Source: Steroidobacteraceae bacterium | GTDB taxonomy: Bacteria > Pseudomonadota > Gammaproteobacteria > Steroidobacterales > Steroidobacteraceae | Assembly (NCBI GenBank): GCA_016844605.1 | Contig: JAENJD010000017.1 | Span: 1 to 38,595, forward strand | Length of the DNA stretch: 38,595 nt | Direction: 5' to 3' | Part shown: one piece after another, positions 1 through 7,211 of the stretch | Numbering within the stretch: position 1 is the stretch's first letter | Layout: every line of letters begins with the position of its first letter | The notes under the pieces: generated by a model | What the model was told of the DNA's origin: nothing | The model's database searches: none | The model's input: only the letters and a program-made list of their open reading frames with translations | Program-made: the position numbers and the translations under genes

Positions 1-249
1 TTCATACTCAGCCTCGGCCACTTTTGGTTGGCGCATCATAACAACTATTGTTGCTTGTGCAAGTCAGTGTGGTGAACATGCAACAGAGGGCATGTTTGCT
101 GGGTCTTCCGCAGGAATTAGGGTTGCCGAATGTCTCGCGCCGGCAACCAGCCGAAATCGTATTTGCGAGAATCAGTGCTGCCATGCTGTTGCGCAATGAC
201 AACAGGCCAAGCTCGGGGTTGCTGTCCTGGACCTTTCGCTAATTAACCC

Positions 250-285
250 GGGCCGGCCGGGGAGGAATATCCCCGTCACCGGCCC
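250..285. repeat. Strong GC-rich hairpin
   Basis: The outer stem pairs GGGCCGG (250-256) with CCGGCCC (279-285). The inner stem pairs CGGGG (258-262) with CCCCG (271-275) around an 8-nt loop. There is no T-tract on either side, so it does not look like an ordinary intrinsic terminator. It could still slow transcription leaving the DUF192 gene or be an element end. Confidence 0.45.
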
Positions 286-320
286 CTGTTCCCCAAGGCA
301 CTTATTCTGCATCAGGGGCG

Positions 321-405
321 TGTGATTATTCCAGTTTACCCACCCAGTGGATGAAATCTGGACTTATTTGGCACTCAGGACCCACTTTATTACCACTCAA
401 CCCAC
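321..405. mobile_element. Possible relic of an insertion-sequence end
   Basis: The stretch starts with TGTGATTATTCCAG and contains two imperfect copies of one unit, 362-385 and 384-405, sharing CTTATTT/CTTTATT followed by CACTCA and CCCAC. A related CCAGTTTACCCACC lies at 332-345. Short repeats of this type inside a TG-starting end recall the multiple terminal repeats of IS21-family elements. That resemblance is from memory and unverified, and no transposase is present in the window. Another simple repeat is equally possible. Confidence 0.22.
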
Positions 406-415
406 GATCTTTGGC

Positions 416-1377
416 TCAAGGGTGACTGGGCGGCGTTCCAAAGGCCGGGTGTAGCAGACGATCACCGGCGGCCAGGCTGATTTTCGCTGCGGTACCGGCA
501 ACCAGCTCGAGCACACCCTTCACGGGTGCAGCCGACTGAATGGCCTTGAGTGAAAGGGGCTCGGTGTCGCGGGCGATATTGACGATGACACCGTCCGGAC
601 CGATGAACACGATGTCGAGCGACTCCAGAAGGACGCGAACTGCGGCCGCTCGAACAGGAACAGCATCCCGTGATCTGCCGGCAGAGACTTGACGAACATC
701 AGGCCGCGCTCCCGGCTCGGCTCGGTGTCGGCAATCCAGACCTTGAAGTCGTGCCGGCCGCCGGCTGTGATCACCTGGATCCCGGCGCGCGGCAGATCGG
801 GGAAGGGCGCCGCCGCGCCCGGTGTTGCAGCATCAACTTCGCTGTATGTCACGCGTCCCGTGAAATCGAATCGCGTCAGCAAGACGGCGCCATCGCCGTC
901 CAATGCGCGCGCGGGCACGATGCAGAATCCCCTTGCGCTGACCCTGAAGCTCCTGGGTGGCAGCAACGGGTCGGTCAGCGCAAGCTGTTCGACTTCGTCG
1001 AACTGGCAGCGGCTATCGCCCTGGGTGCCATAGATGCGTTCGCCGGCTTCGTCCAGCAGCGTGATATTCACCGGTACGCCGTGCGCCGACAAACCCATGC
1101 CGAGTTCAGGCGCCGCGAAAACGATGGCGAGTTCTCCGGCGCCGGGTAATGGTCCCGAAAAACGCAACCGCAGTCCGCGGCCGTCGGGACGCGGCATGCC
1201 GGTGCAGTCGAGTTCCGGCTCGCGCCATTCGATGTCGGCTTCGATGCTGCCGCGCAGCCGCATCGACAGGAATCCGGCATCACCCGGCAGGCAATGCTCC
1301 TCGGTTGCCGCAGCCGGGGCTTGCGGCACGACGGTCCCCGGCACGCCGAGCAGCAGCAGCGCGATCAGCCCTGGCAT
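416..1377 (-). pseudogene. DUF192-domain exported protein, frameshifted
   Basis: The first frame runs from ATG 1377 and gives a signal peptide (MPGLIALLLLGVPG), then about 190 residues I do not recognise. It then enters a DUF192 domain (HDFKVWIADTEPSRERGLMF, then ASFW). DUF192 normally continues FWMKNT...LD. Here the DNA goes from the FW codons straight to TCG CTC GAC, about 16 nt short, so the frame shifts near 625-635. The rest of the domain (DIVFIGPDGVIVNI to AAGDRLLHPAFG) is read in another frame, ending at 416. Reading the first frame on gives an unrelated tail to 520. Either the gene is inactivated in its most conserved motif or the assembly lacks bases. A longer start at 1446 overlaps the upstream gene by 50 nt; 1377 leaves a 19-nt gap and suits the signal peptide. 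It is probably the last gene of the PadR operon. Confidence 0.75.
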
Positions 1378-1396
1378 GACACGCGCGCGATCCGGC

Positions 1397-2311
1397 TCAA
1401 GCCGCGCCTCTTGGCGCAACCAGCAGATGCTTGGCGAGCGTGCCATGGGCCCGGCCGATGCCGCGCACCAGATGCATGACAGCAGTCAGCAGCAGGATTC
1501 CGGCGATGAAGAGCAGCGGCGCGAGCGCCGGTGAAGGGCCGAAGTAGACGGCGTTGTCGATGCTGATATGGCCGAAGCCCGTGTCCAGCAGCAGGCTCGC
1601 GATCGAACCGACCGTCAAGCCGAGGCTGACCGCAATGCCGGTGATCGCGGTCGTGAAATACAGGATGCCGAGCGGCAGCATCAGCAGGAAATAGAACATC
1701 GTGGTCCAGGTGCGCCGGTCCGTCAGCATGTCCTTGATGCGCTCGAAGATCGGCGTTCCCTTGCTGGGGTACACGGGCCGGCGCGGCATGCGCTGACCCA
1801 GCAGCCCTTCGACCAGCCGGCCTTCTGCAAGGGCCAGCACGCGCGTGAATCCGACGAACAGCAGGAACACCGGGATGCCGATGATCATCACCATCAGGCC
1901 GGCCGACATGGATAGTCCCGCGACGGTGGCTGTGAAGTAGAAGATGCCAGTCACCAGCGCCAGCAGCATGTAGAAGAGCGCGGTCCAGGTCCTGGAGTCG
2001 CCGTAAACGGCGAAGAACCGGCCGAAGGCAGTCCGCGAGACCTTGCGCGGCGGCGGCGCGAGGGCCGTGCGGACCTGTTTCTCGGTCGTGCGATACGCCC
2101 CTGCGACTTCATCGGGTGCGCCATAGGTGCTGGCGATGAGTTCGAGTGTGTCGGCTTCGCTGCGATCCGGATTCGCTGCGACTTCAGCGCGCAGGTACTC
2201 CTCGGCATCGTAAAGGGCATCCTGCACCAATGCCGGGTCTTCTCCGGCGAGCGCAGCGCGGAGCGCCTCGAGGTATTGCTCGATCGAGCGTGGCGCGGAC
2301 CGTTCGTTCAT
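1397..2311 (-). CDS. HAAS-domain membrane protein with duplicated sensor-like module
   Basis: The 304-aa protein begins with a soluble segment (about residues 5-75: SIEQYLEALRAALAG...YDAEEYLRAE) typical of the HAAS/DUF1700 domain commonly encoded beside PadR regulators. Two similar membrane modules follow. One starts DSRTWTALFYMLLALVTG (about 105) and the other DRRTWTTMFYFLLMLPLG (about 199); each has a hydrophobic pair separated by a short polar turn. The repeat suggests internal duplication of a putative-sensor-type module. A final membrane span lies near residues 262-285. The ATG overlaps the padR stop by 4 nt, so translation is likely coupled. By family habit it may act in envelope-stress or small-molecule sensing with PadR; no ligand can be deduced. 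Confidence 0.8.
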   Translation of the reverse strand: MNERSAPRSIEQYLEALRAALAGEDPALVQDALYDAEEYLRAEVAANPDRSEADTLELIASTYGAPDEVAGAYRTTEKQVRTALAPPPRKVSRTAFGRFFAVYGDSRTWTALFYMLLALVTGIFYFTATVAGLSMSAGLMVMIIGIPVFLLFVGFTRVLALAEGRLVEGLLGQRMPRRPVYPSKGTPIFERIKDMLTDRRTWTTMFYFLLMLPLGILYFTTAITGIAVSLGLTVGSIASLLLDTGFGHISIDNAVYFGPSPALAPLLFIAGILLLTAVMHLVRGIGRAHGTLAKHLLVAPRGAA

Positions 2312-2718
2312 GACGATGCTCCCTTGGATTCCGTGAATTCATCGACAAAATCGCGTGTTGCGTGCCAGATGCCGCGCCACTCGCCAAGCGTCCTGCGCCC
2401 GGCATCCGTGATCCTGTAGTAGCGGCGCGGCGGGCCAGAGTAAGACGGCACGATTCGGCTCGCCAGCAGGCCATTGGCCGACAACTGGCGCAGGACCGGG
2501 TACAGGGCACCCTGTTTGACCGGTGAACTGCCTTCGGCGAGCTGCTGCAGGCGCTTGGCAATCTGGTAGCCGTAGAGGTCTTCGTCTGCCTGATCCAGAA
2601 CCGCGAGCAGCACCAGGCCTACCAGGCCCGCATTCAGTTCCCGCTGGAATTTCTGCGAGAGCCGCTCCAGTTCGGAGGCGTCCTCGGTGCCGGTCATCGC
2701 TGCGGTCTCTTGCTCCAC
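2308..2718 (-). CDS. PadR-family transcriptional regulator
   Basis: The 136-aa protein has a PadR winged helix at about residues 30-110. Its hallmarks are LVLLAVLDQADEDLYGYQIA, then QGALYPVLRQLSANGLL, then the wing segment GPPRRYYRITDAGRRTL. PadR proteins are usually repressors that act on the adjacent operon and sense small molecules or envelope stress. The GTG at 2718 has AGGT about 9 nt upstream; an ATG at 2697 is the alternative start. The next gene overlaps by 4 nt. A sigma70-type promoter with a palindrome in its spacer lies just upstream, so autoregulation is likely. Confidence 0.88.
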   Translation of the reverse strand: MEQETAAMTGTEDASELERLSQKFQRELNAGLVGLVLLAVLDQADEDLYGYQIAKRLQQLAEGSSPVKQGALYPVLRQLSANGLLASRIVPSYSGPPRRYYRITDAGRRTLGEWRGIWHATRDFVDEFTESKGASS

Positions 2719-2752
2719 GAAGGGCTACCTATCTGCCAGCATGATGGAGCAG

Positions 2753-2780
2753 ATAATACTACTAAGTTAGTACTAGTCAA
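2753..2780 (-). promoter_or_regulatory. Promoter of the padR operon with embedded operator
   Basis: On the minus strand, TTGACT (2780-2775) and TATTAT (2758-2753) are separated by exactly 16 bp, close to sigma70 consensus. The spacer is occupied by a 19-bp near-perfect palindrome (2757-2775, core ACTAAGTTAGT, one mismatched pair). A bound dimer there would block RNA polymerase. The predicted transcription start is about 2746, some 28 nt before the padR GTG. Confidence 0.75.
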
Positions 2781-2848
2781 GCCCTGGCTCCATTCTTGAC
2801 CCGACGGGCTCTGTGACCTCCTCGGCACGGCTCCGTTAAGATCCGGCC

Positions 2849-3331
2849 ATGAAGTCAATCGTGGCACTCGTGCTGGCAGCGGGGCTGGTCGCCTGCGCGG
2901 GTTTCGGGACCAAGCTCGAGACCCCGCGGGTGTCATTCGTGGGGGTGCGGGCGCTCGAGGCGAATATTCTGGAGCAGAAGCTCGAAGTGCGGCTGCGCGT
3001 GCGGAATCCAAACCAACGGGATATCCCGGTCAATGGACTGGATGTCGACGTGGAGCTCGCGGGTGAGCCATTTGCGCACGGCATTTCGGCGCGCGAATTT
3101 ACCGTGCCGGCCAATGGCGAGGCGGAATTCGACATGATCGTGACCGCCAATGCGGCGACGGCACTACTGCGGATCCTCGGCAGTGACCGCAAGTCGCGCG
3201 AGGCGGTCGAATACCGGTTGAAGGGCAAGCTGTCGACGCACCTCGGCATGTGGCGTTCGATCCCGTTCAACGAAACCGGGACGCTGCCGATCGGCAGCAT
3301 CACCGGAAAGAAAGCCCGCAAGACAGATTGA
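2849..3331 (+). CDS. LEA14-like (LEA type 2) lipoprotein
   Basis: The 160-aa protein has a lipoprotein signal peptide with lipobox LVAC (lipidated Cys16), followed by a single LEA14/WHy-type beta-sandwich. The typical features are the VRVRNPNxxxIPVxGLDVDVELAG-like segment at about residues 46-72 and VPANGEAEFDM at about 90-100. Bacterial LEA type 2 lipoproteins are widespread and their role is poorly defined; protection of proteins or the envelope under water stress is inferred from plant LEA14. Its neighbour downstream is a DNA-repair regulator 58 nt away, and I see no functional link. Confidence 0.85.
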   Translation: MKSIVALVLAAGLVACAGFGTKLETPRVSFVGVRALEANILEQKLEVRLRVRNPNQRDIPVNGLDVDVELAGEPFAHGISAREFTVPANGEAEFDMIVTANAATALLRILGSDRKSREAVEYRLKGKLSTHLGMWRSIPFNETGTLPIGSITGKKARKTD

Positions 3332-3389
3332 GAATTCAGCAAGATCCGGGTTGCCGGCGCAGACCCTGCCGCCGCAATGTAGCGTTACC

Positions 3390-4241
3390 ATGACACAGAC
3401 ACCCTCGAGCGAATCTTCCGCATATCGGCGCATGGAACGCGTCATCGCCCACATCGACCGCCACCATGAGCGGCAGCCGCGGCTCGACGAGCTGGCGCGT
3501 GTCGCCGGGCTCAGCGTTTTCCATTTTTCGCGGGAATTCCGTCGCTGGGCCGGACTGTCGCCGACCCGTTACCTGCGAACGGTCGCATTGTCGGTGGCGA
3601 AACAGGAGCTGGATGATCGTGGCTCTGTGCTCGCGGCTGCCTGGGCCGCGGGGCTATCGGGTGGAGGGCGTCTGCATGACCTGTTCGTCAGTTTCGATGC
3701 GGTGACGCCGGGCGAATACAAGGATGGCGGCCTTGGAATCCGGCTGCGCCACGGCTATGCCGCATCGCCATTCGGCCGCATCCACGCGGCCTTGTCCGAG
3801 CGCGGTCTTGCGCATCTCGCGTTCGTGGACGGATCGGACAGTGCGGCGCTCGCCCAATTGAAAGTGCGCTGGCCGCGTGCGACGTTCGATCGCGACGATG
3901 AGGCGATTGCCGCACTCGCTGCGCAGATTTTCATCGAGCGCCGCGGGCAAGTGGCGCTTTCGCTTTCCGGCACAAACTTCCAGGTCAAGGTCTGGCAGGC
4001 ATTGCTGGAGCTCGGCTCGCGCGGGCCGACCAGCTATTCGGAAATTGCGCGCGCCATCGGCCAGCCGTCCGCCAGCCGTGCCGTCGGCCAGGCGGTCGGC
4101 GCGAATCCGGTCGCGTGGCTCATTCCATGCCATCGCGTGCTGCGGCGCGATGGCGGGCTCGGCGGTTATCGCTGGGGAGTCGAGCGCAAGCGGGCGATGC
4201 TTGCCTGGGAACACGCGACGAGCGCCGGCGTGCGCGCCTAG
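3390..4241 (+). CDS. AraC-type HTH / O6-alkylguanine-DNA alkyltransferase fusion (Ada-like)
   Basis: The protein has 283 aa from ATG 3390. Residues about 15-110 form an AraC-family helix-turn-helix domain (DELARVAGLSVFHFSREFRR...TPGEY). Residues about 190-275 form the methyltransferase domain with the PCHRV box, alkyl-acceptor Cys247. It repairs O6-alkylguanine in DNA by suicide transfer, and the HTH suggests it also regulates transcription. Unlike E. coli Ada it lacks the N-terminal zinc/Cys phosphotriester-repair domain, which is Ada's usual methylation switch. Activation, if any, must therefore work differently. A TTG at 3351 could extend the protein by 13 residues that match nothing. Confidence 0.88.
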   Translation: MTQTPSSESSAYRRMERVIAHIDRHHERQPRLDELARVAGLSVFHFSREFRRWAGLSPTRYLRTVALSVAKQELDDRGSVLAAAWAAGLSGGGRLHDLFVSFDAVTPGEYKDGGLGIRLRHGYAASPFGRIHAALSERGLAHLAFVDGSDSAALAQLKVRWPRATFDRDDEAIAALAAQIFIERRGQVALSLSGTNFQVKVWQALLELGSRGPTSYSEIARAIGQPSASRAVGQAVGANPVAWLIPCHRVLRRDGGLGGYRWGVERKRAMLAWEHATSAGVRA

Positions 4242-4257
4242 ATCGTAGATCCGGGAA

Positions 4258-4800
4258 TCAGAGATTGCCCTGACCGGGCGATGCGGCGGTGGCCTGTTTG
4301 TCCGCCTCTTCGGCGCCTTCCGGCTCGCCGGGCGGATGCGCCTTGCGCGGGGAAACCATCATCGCCAGCATCCCTTCCTGCATGCGATTCCACATTTCCA
4401 TGTTCTGGCGGGTCAGCTCTGCCATCGCATTCATCGGTGGCGGCGCGCTGCTCAGCATCTGTGAGATCTGCTGCTGGACGTTTTCCTGCTGGCGCGTGAA
4501 AGATGTCACGCTTTGCTCGAGGTAGCGCGCCATGAAGTCCTGCATCGGGCCGCCGTAGTAGCGGATGATCGACTCCAGCAACTGGGTCGTCAGGATCGGC
4601 TTGCCGAATTGCTCCTGCTCGGCGATGACCTGGAGCAGGATCAGCCGGGTGATATCCTCCCCGGTCTTGTCCTCGACGACCCGGATCTTCTCGCCCTTGA
4701 CGATCAGGTCCCGGATGTCCTCGAGGGTCACATGCTTGCTGATCGAGGCGTCGTAAAGCCGCCGGTTGGCGTACTTCTTGATCAGGCGTTCCTTCATCAT
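4258..4800 (-). CDS. phaR: Polyhydroxyalkanoate synthesis repressor PhaR
   Basis: The 180-aa protein opens with the PHB/PHA accumulation regulator DNA-binding domain (MKERLIKKYANRRLYD... TLEDIRDLIVKGEKIRVVED, about residues 2-65). A PhaR-type second domain follows (KPILTTQLLESIIRYYGGPMQ, about 90-115). The C-terminal part is polar with Met-rich helices. PhaR binds operator DNA and the surface of PHA granules; it leaves DNA as polymer appears and thereby derepresses phasin. ATG codons at 4800 and 4797 fit family N-termini; an ATG at 4821 would add seven residues. It lies downstream of the phasin gene but beyond that gene's terminator, with its own palindrome upstream (4821-4848). Confidence 0.93.
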   Translation of the reverse strand: MMKERLIKKYANRRLYDASISKHVTLEDIRDLIVKGEKIRVVEDKTGEDITRLILLQVIAEQEQFGKPILTTQLLESIIRYYGGPMQDFMARYLEQSVTSFTRQQENVQQQISQMLSSAPPPMNAMAELTRQNMEMWNRMQEGMLAMMVSPRKAHPPGEPEGAEEADKQATAASPGQGNL

Positions 4801-4820
4801 GGCTGGAGTGTACCGGATCA

Positions 4821-4848
4821 TGCCGCAGTGCGATAACGCACTGCGGCA
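4821..4848. promoter_or_regulatory. Perfect palindrome before phaR, likely PhaR operator
   Basis: TGCCGCAGTGCG (4821-4832) and its exact complement (4837-4848) flank ATAA. Each arm contains CGCAGTGCG or its complement, a small palindrome built on GCAGTGC. The same core occurs in the phasin promoter at 5358-5364. Known PhaR sites are TGC/GCA-rich, so autoregulation is the simplest reading. The right half could also act as an mRNA hairpin. Confidence 0.6.
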
Positions 4849-4875
4849 TAACGCCCCGTGGCGGCTGGCGCAGCC

Positions 4876-4910
4876 AAAAAAAAGGACGGCGACCCGAAGG
4901 TGCGCCGTCC
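4876..4910 (-). terminator. Intrinsic terminator of the phasin gene
   Basis: On the minus strand, GGACGGCG (4910-4903) pairs with CGCCGTCC (4891-4884). Inside the stem, ACC and GGT enclose a TTCG tetraloop with one bulged C, and eight T residues follow (4883-4876). This is a textbook rho-independent terminator 24 nt after the phasin stop. It separates phasin from phaR. Confidence 0.9.
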
Positions 4911-4933
4911 CGAGGGGGATTGTCAGCGTCCGA

Positions 4934-5293
4934 TCAGGCGGCTTTCTTGGCCGTCTGGGCGGTCTCGGCAACTGTCTTTTCGAAGAGCTTGGTGATCTCG
5001 GCCTGGTGCTCGGTCGAGAGCTTGACCAGATCCTGCGAACGCTGCGTCGCCTTCTCGGCAAACTGCGTCGTCAGCTCGACCTGACGGGCCGTCAGGTCAT
5101 TGAAATCCTTGGCAGTCGTGGCGAGTTGCATCTGCTGCATGGAGAATTCGAGCATCTCACCGACGAAGGCCAGCTGCTGGCGCGCAACGCGCTCGAAACC
5201 CTTCAGGGTCAGCTCGTTGAACTTGGCGGCGGGTGCGAAGGCCTTCTTGCTGGCATCGACAAACGCGCTGAAATCAAAGGTTGGGTTCATCAT
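4934..5293 (-). CDS. phaP: Phasin family protein
   Basis: The protein has 119 aa from ATG 5293. It is amphipathic, helical and Cys-free, with a phasin-type core (FNELTLKGFERVARQQLAF, then MQLATTAKDFNDLTARQVE) and a Lys/Ala-rich tail ending AQTAKKAA. Phasins coat PHA granules and control their size and number. AAGGA at 5306-5302 lies 8 nt before ATG 5293, so that start is preferred over ATG 5302, which the same AAGGA would overlap. It has its own promoter with a likely PhaR site and its own terminator. It is divergent from phaE. Confidence 0.9.
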   Translation of the reverse strand: MMNPTFDFSAFVDASKKAFAPAAKFNELTLKGFERVARQQLAFVGEMLEFSMQQMQLATTAKDFNDLTARQVELTTQFAEKATQRSQDLVKLSTEHQAEITKLFEKTVAETAQTAKKAA

Positions 5294-5337
5294 TTCTGGC
5301 ATCCTTAAACTGTCTGGGCACTAACGAGATGGGCGTT

Positions 5338-5366
5338 ATATTAAATCAATTTGTATTGCAGTGCAA
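5338..5366 (-). promoter_or_regulatory. Phasin promoter with PhaR-type operator over the -35 box
   Basis: On the minus strand, TTGCAC (5366-5361) and TAATAT (5343-5338) are separated by 17 bp. The 11-bp palindrome TTGCAGTGCAA (5356-5366) covers the -35 element and shares GCAGTGC with both arms of the palindrome before phaR. Binding of PhaR here would shut off phasin transcription, which is the known regulatory logic of the family. Confidence 0.65.
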
Positions 5367-5393
5367 CATGAGTTTTCTTCTTGTAGGTGCTGG

Positions 5394-5423
5394 TTGCAGA
5401 ATTGATCATAATATATATATAAA
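5394..5423 (+). promoter_or_regulatory. Candidate phaEC promoter
   Basis: TTGCAG (5394-5399) and TATAAA (5418-5423) are 18 bp apart in a run of alternating A/T (5407-5424). The start site would fall near 5430, only a few nt before the phaE ATG. This agrees with the absence of a Shine-Dalgarno sequence there. TTGCA is also a half-site of the operator seen at 5356-5366. Confidence 0.4.
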
Positions 5424-5435
5424 ACATATAGTTAT

Positions 5436-6116
5436 ATGAATATCTCGGATACATTCGGAGACGGGATTCGCGATATTCCTTTTGCATCGCACGCGGACAC
5501 GGAGTCCGAGGCCGTGCGCAGGATCCGGGATTTCGGCGAAGACTATCTCGGCATCACCCGCGAACTCTGGAAGCTTGTCGAATCACAGTTATCGCAGGAG
5601 GCTGGCACGCCGTCCCAGGCCCTTGAGAAGGGCCTCGATCAACTACGCAATGCGCTGAAAGAAAAATTTGTGCGCCTCTACGTGCCGGCATTTGGTCCGT
5701 TGCACGCGCAACAAGCGGCCACTGAACGCCTGATGAGCACGACATTGCGCTGGCAGCGCGCCGCGGCGCGTGTGAGTGAACTGCTGTCGGCAGTCGCCGC
5801 GGATGCGGTGGCAAGGCTGGTCGCAGTACTCTCTGGCCCGGATGCGTCCGGGCCGCCAGTCACTTCCTTGCGCCAGCTGCATGACCTGTGGGTCGAGTGC
5901 GGCGAACAGGCTTATGCAACGGCTGCCCACAGCGAGGACTTCGCGGCCGCACAGACCGAGTTGCTGACGGCGATGGTCGAGATGCGTTTCGAGCAGCGGC
6001 GGCAAATCGAGGAATGGGCGCGGGCCTTCAACCTGCCGACGCGCGCCGAGGTCGACGCGATCCACCGGCGGCTGCATGAACTGGCCCGCCTGCTGCGTGA
6101 GGCACAGAAGCGATGA
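5436..6116 (+). CDS. phaE: Class III PHA synthase subunit PhaE
   Basis: The 226-aa protein has the PhaE C-terminal signature (RAFNLPTRAEVDAIHRRLHE, about residues 198-217) and a helical body with LHDLWVECGEQAY at about 149-161. PhaE partners PhaC to form the active class III synthase complex and stimulates polymerisation. The length is short against the roughly 350 aa of purple sulfur bacteria but within the range of shorter PhaE forms. The ATG has no SD sequence. A GTG at 5514-5519 (residue 28, preceded by GGAG) might be an alternative start. The stop overlaps the phaC start by 4 nt, so stoichiometric translation is likely. Confidence 0.88.
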   Translation: MNISDTFGDGIRDIPFASHADTESEAVRRIRDFGEDYLGITRELWKLVESQLSQEAGTPSQALEKGLDQLRNALKEKFVRLYVPAFGPLHAQQAATERLMSTTLRWQRAAARVSELLSAVAADAVARLVAVLSGPDASGPPVTSLRQLHDLWVECGEQAYATAAHSEDFAAAQTELLTAMVEMRFEQRRQIEEWARAFNLPTRAEVDAIHRRLHELARLLREAQKR

Positions 6117-7174
6117 CCCGCCTCGCGATCGATGCGATGCAGGCCGCGGGAGAAATCGCCGATTTCTCCCGTCGGATGGCGGCGGGCGCGCTCGCGCTCG
6201 CCACGCTCGAGGCACCGGCAGAAGGCTGCTCAGCGCGCGACATCGTGCATCGCGAGGACGGGATCGTCCTGTACCGCTATCGCCCACAGGCGGCAAGCGC
6301 AGGATTGCCGCCGGTCGTGATCTGCTACGCGCTGGTCAACCGGCCCTACATGATGGATCTGCAACCGGACCGCTCGTTGATCCGCGGGCTGCTCGCGCGG
6401 GGCCTCGATGTCTACCTGATCGACTGGGGATATCCCGGCGCCGCCGACCGCTTTCTCGAACTCGATGACTACGTCAATCGCTACCTCGGTGGCTGCATCG
6501 ACCACGTCCGGCACACGCTCGGGGTCCCTGCGGTCAATCTGCTGGGCGTATGCCAGGGCGGCACGCTTGCGCTGTGCCACGCGGCGCTCCATCCGGAAGG
6601 GGTCCGCAACCTGATCACGATGGTGACACCGGTGGATTTCCACACGCCCGAAAACCTGTTGTCAAAATGGATTCGCGGCGTCGACGTCGACCGGATGGTG
6701 GAAGCATTCGGCAACATCCCGGGTGAACTCCTGAATGCCACGTTTCTGTCACTGATGCCACTCAGGCTGACCAGCCAGAAATACGCAGGAATCGCCGACA
6801 TCGCCGACGATCCCGCCGCGCTCGCAAATTTCCTGCGCATGGAAAACTGGATTTTCGACAGCCCGGACCAGGCCGGGGCCGCCTTCGCGCAGTTCATTCG
6901 CTGGTTTTTCCAGGAGAACCGCCTCGTGCTTGGCGGACTCATGATCGGCGGGGGCCGCGTGGACCTGCGGCAGCTGGATTGCCCGGTGCTGAATATCCAC
7001 GCAGCGCAGGACCATCTCGTGCCGCCGTCGGCAACGCTTCCCCTGCGCGGGCTGATCGGCAGCCATGACTACACGAGTTTCGAATTCGACGGTGGCCACA
7101 TCGGTATCTATGTGAGCGCCAGGGCCCAGGAAATTCTGCCAAGGACAATCGCCGAATGGCTGGAAAAGCGCTGA
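6113..7174 (+). CDS. phaC: Class III PHA synthase catalytic subunit PhaC
   Basis: The 353-aa length is typical of class III. It is an alpha/beta hydrolase with lipase-like box GVCQGG (nucleophile Cys147), Asp300 in AAQDHLVPP and His329 in GGHIG. The family segment ALVNRPYMMDLQPDRSLI lies at residues 73-90. It polymerises (R)-3-hydroxyacyl-CoA, mainly short-chain in this class, releasing CoA at the granule surface. Translation is coupled to phaE. No phaA or phaB is present in the window, so the precursor must come from elsewhere or from the MaoC-type hydratase next door. Confidence 0.95.
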   Translation: MTRLAIDAMQAAGEIADFSRRMAAGALALATLEAPAEGCSARDIVHREDGIVLYRYRPQAASAGLPPVVICYALVNRPYMMDLQPDRSLIRGLLARGLDVYLIDWGYPGAADRFLELDDYVNRYLGGCIDHVRHTLGVPAVNLLGVCQGGTLALCHAALHPEGVRNLITMVTPVDFHTPENLLSKWIRGVDVDRMVEAFGNIPGELLNATFLSLMPLRLTSQKYAGIADIADDPAALANFLRMENWIFDSPDQAGAAFAQFIRWFFQENRLVLGGLMIGGGRVDLRQLDCPVLNIHAAQDHLVPPSATLPLRGLIGSHDYTSFEFDGGHIGIYVSARAQEILPRTIAEWLEKR

Positions 7175-7211
7175 CGCGCGGGCGTGCGGGGCATCGGTTA
7201 GCATCGAGGCA

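Larger units (their letters stand above)
1..415. other. Gene-free left edge
   Basis: I see no convincing gene here. Two overlapping 64-codon frames exist (about 8-202 minus, 48-242 plus), but neither has a recognisable domain. The base composition is more AT-rich than the flanking genes, especially at 300-410. It holds a strong hairpin (250-285) and an imperfect direct repeat (362-405) that ends against the stop codon of the broken DUF192 gene. Confidence 0.5.
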
